Origin: Candidatus Phascolarctobacterium caballi
GTDB taxonomy: Bacteria; Bacillota; Negativicutes; Acidaminococcales; Acidaminococcaceae
Direction of reading: 5' to 3'
NCBI GenBank assembly: GCA_018065225.1
Contig: JAGHTS010000197.1
Span: 1-5,872 of the forward strand
Length of the DNA stretch: 5,872 nt
The translations under genes and the position numbers were made by a program. The stretch's first letter is position 1. The number at the start of each line of letters is the position of its first letter. Below the pieces are notes generated by a model. The model worked only from the letters and a program-made list of their open reading frames with translations, did not search any database and had not been told where the DNA came from. This document shows, in pieces, positions 5,501-5,872 of the stretch.

Positions 5501-5872
5501 AAATGCCTTCTGTTCTATTCGTTTTCCTATTTTGCTTAACACTGAATAATTCTTTATATTTCTCTAATCCATACTTATCTTTATCAACAAAAATTTTTGA
5601 AACTCGTTCACGCAGTTCCTTATTAATTTTTTCACATTCTTTAGTATCGCCTTTAACATAAGCAGAATATGCCTTTGCAACCAAATCAGCATCCAATTCT
5701 TTCCCTTTAAGGGTTTCTTCAATGTAATAGCGGTAATAATCATCCAAAAGTTGTTTAGCCAAAACATAGTTATCCGCCCTTTTGGTATCGTGTTCCAAAA
5801 AGCCGTTTGCTTTAATCATTTCTGCAGTTTTGCCAATCGGCTTCAATTCAAACCGCAATGTTTTGGACAAAG
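2505..5872 (-). CDS. cas12a: Cas12a effector, N-terminal and central part (5' end cut by window; ends at premature amber)
   Basis: This is the RNA-guided nuclease of type V-A, which processes its own pre-crRNA and cuts DNA with one RuvC site. The first visible codons read L-S-K-T-L-R-F-E-L-K-P, the family N-terminus just after its first residues. The TTG at 5870 is thus an internal Leu, and the true start is a few codons outside. Numbered from that codon, REC1 and REC2 span roughly 12-500, and the WED and PAM-interacting region 500-870 (GWDKNKEKDN at 538-547). The likely crRNA-processing residues are H774, K783 and K834. RuvC-I Asp is D886 in IIGIDRGER, the bridge-helix Trp is W948, and RuvC-II Glu is E983 in VLENLN. 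Nuc begins near 1050 and is interrupted after K1121 by TAG. The middle is clearly more AT-rich than the end. Family assignment is certain; whether the product works is not. Confidence 0.97.
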   Translation of the reverse strand, partial: LSKTLRFELKPIGKTAEMIKANGFLEHDTKRADNYVLAKQLLDDYYRYYIEETLKGKELDADLVAKAYSAYVKGDTKECEKINKELRERVSKIFVDKDKYGLEKYKELFSVKQNRKTNRTEGILLSWVRNNDKYSQADKEKYEELIVYFNKFTTYFKGFKQNRDNMFSAEAEVTAIANRIVNENMYRFFDNVKNFENIKEHYPDLYKEFVQVEQYFVPSAFGKILSQSAIDNYNQGVIGRFENDLDAEGVNQVINEYRQNCLKDGKEVKKLPTMITLYKQILSEDKSENISEKENIDTDEKAINLVKESYKILTENVKEIKKLIDYSITEETLDTIYIKKIEISTVSNAIFGNREIIKDALNYKKEKYKEVVCVKTISDAIKEYKQVYDGEIFDWKDKNIDDLFVKYFSSFYTGYVTKSKNTKKQKDEIVNIIEYVDNIKKELDTIVSNDVRDYKNILDKMNAIVRFYKMFYLYDGMKKLDIRGKNEYFYNHFELMYFDIREINKKYNEIRNYATKITQPNNGEKLKFTFDASTLLDGWDKNKEKDNLSILLVKNGKYYLGVMDNENKKCFDFENEDVAKKAGQVGEKYQKMEYKQIDWNGFFTRCSGTAKKLGWNCPEECKDKNGKLIQSDAEAESNLVKIIDCYKDFLNIYEKDGFKYRDYGFKFLPSNQYRKLSEFRADATRQSYKIVFRDVSAKYIDELVEQGKLYLFQIYNKDFSDNKKQKGTDNLHTLYWKALFSPENMNKTDGAIIKLNGKAEIFYRFKADGIPVIHKKGSILLNKISKYGETIPSKIYKRIFDCLNGRIEKQDLNEEERKWYDKAVWKEAKYDIVKDKRYYGDDGKYFFHCPITINFRCKEKVNGNTFNQEINQFVANNPDIHIIGIDRGERHLLYYTVIDQQGNIIEQDSLNNISSDYVANNKLVPHKVNYHDLLDKREQERADARLAWTAIENIKEIKSGYLSQVVHKLALLVEKYNAVIVLENLNVGFKRGRFKVEKQVYQNFEKALIQKFNYLVFKNRSYAENGSFANGYQLTAPFTSFKDIYRQTGILYYVDPSYTSHICPKTGFVNYINSYLKYTNVETAKLTLAKFDGFKFNNAKGYFEFVIDYDKFIKSTGSLGK

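Noticed and set aside
5868..5870. TTG at 5870 as the cas12a start
   Set aside because: It encodes the Leu in the conserved L-S-K-T-L-R-F-E-L-K-P near the family's N-terminus; the real start should be a few codons beyond the window.

Overview
The window is one end of a type V-A (Cas12a) CRISPR-Cas locus, read entirely from the minus strand. From high to low coordinates: cas12a (5' end outside the window), cas4, cas1, cas2, a leader of about 140 bp, then the leader-proximal end of a CRISPR array that continues past base 1. The DNA is AT-rich (about 18-28% GC in several 60-base lines I counted). The locus resembles the Francisella-type arrangement, but the host species cannot be fixed from the sequence. 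It looks like a host-associated or uncultured low-GC bacterium. No transposase, tRNA or rRNA is visible.

Cas12a (2037-5872) is the effector. Its frame is open from the window edge to 2508. It then meets one in-frame amber codon (2505-2507) and stays in the same frame to the natural TAA at 2037. The amber sits where relatives carry a conserved Trp (the Lys-Trp before the last part of the Nuc domain), so a single TGG-to-TAG change explains it. The segment before the stop holds the crRNA-processing residues and the RuvC-I Asp and RuvC-II Glu. The segment after it holds the Nuc Arg and the RuvC-III Asp. Read literally, the cell would make a Cas12a that can process and bind crRNA but cannot cut. 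The alternatives are readthrough, suppression, a recent pseudogene or a sequencing error.

The adaptation genes look intact. cas4 starts inside the cas12a stop (TAATG), cas1 overlaps the end of cas4, and cas2 starts inside the cas1 stop (ATGA). This suggests one translationally coupled operon. Cas4 has its four cluster cysteines and RecB-type residues, Cas1 its Glu/His/Asp metal ligands, and Cas2 its N-terminal Asp.

The array has two identical 36-bp repeats and one complete 26-bp spacer. The repeats end in the Cas12a pseudoknot stem (TCTAC-TGTT-GTAGA) and point the same way as the genes. Between cas2 and the array lies a degenerate, inverted copy of the repeat (about 181-212). It is the least expected element here: it could be an anti-repeat, a relic, or a crRNA-like regulatory RNA. 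The cas12a gene is also uneven in composition, with a 3' third clearly richer in GC than its middle.
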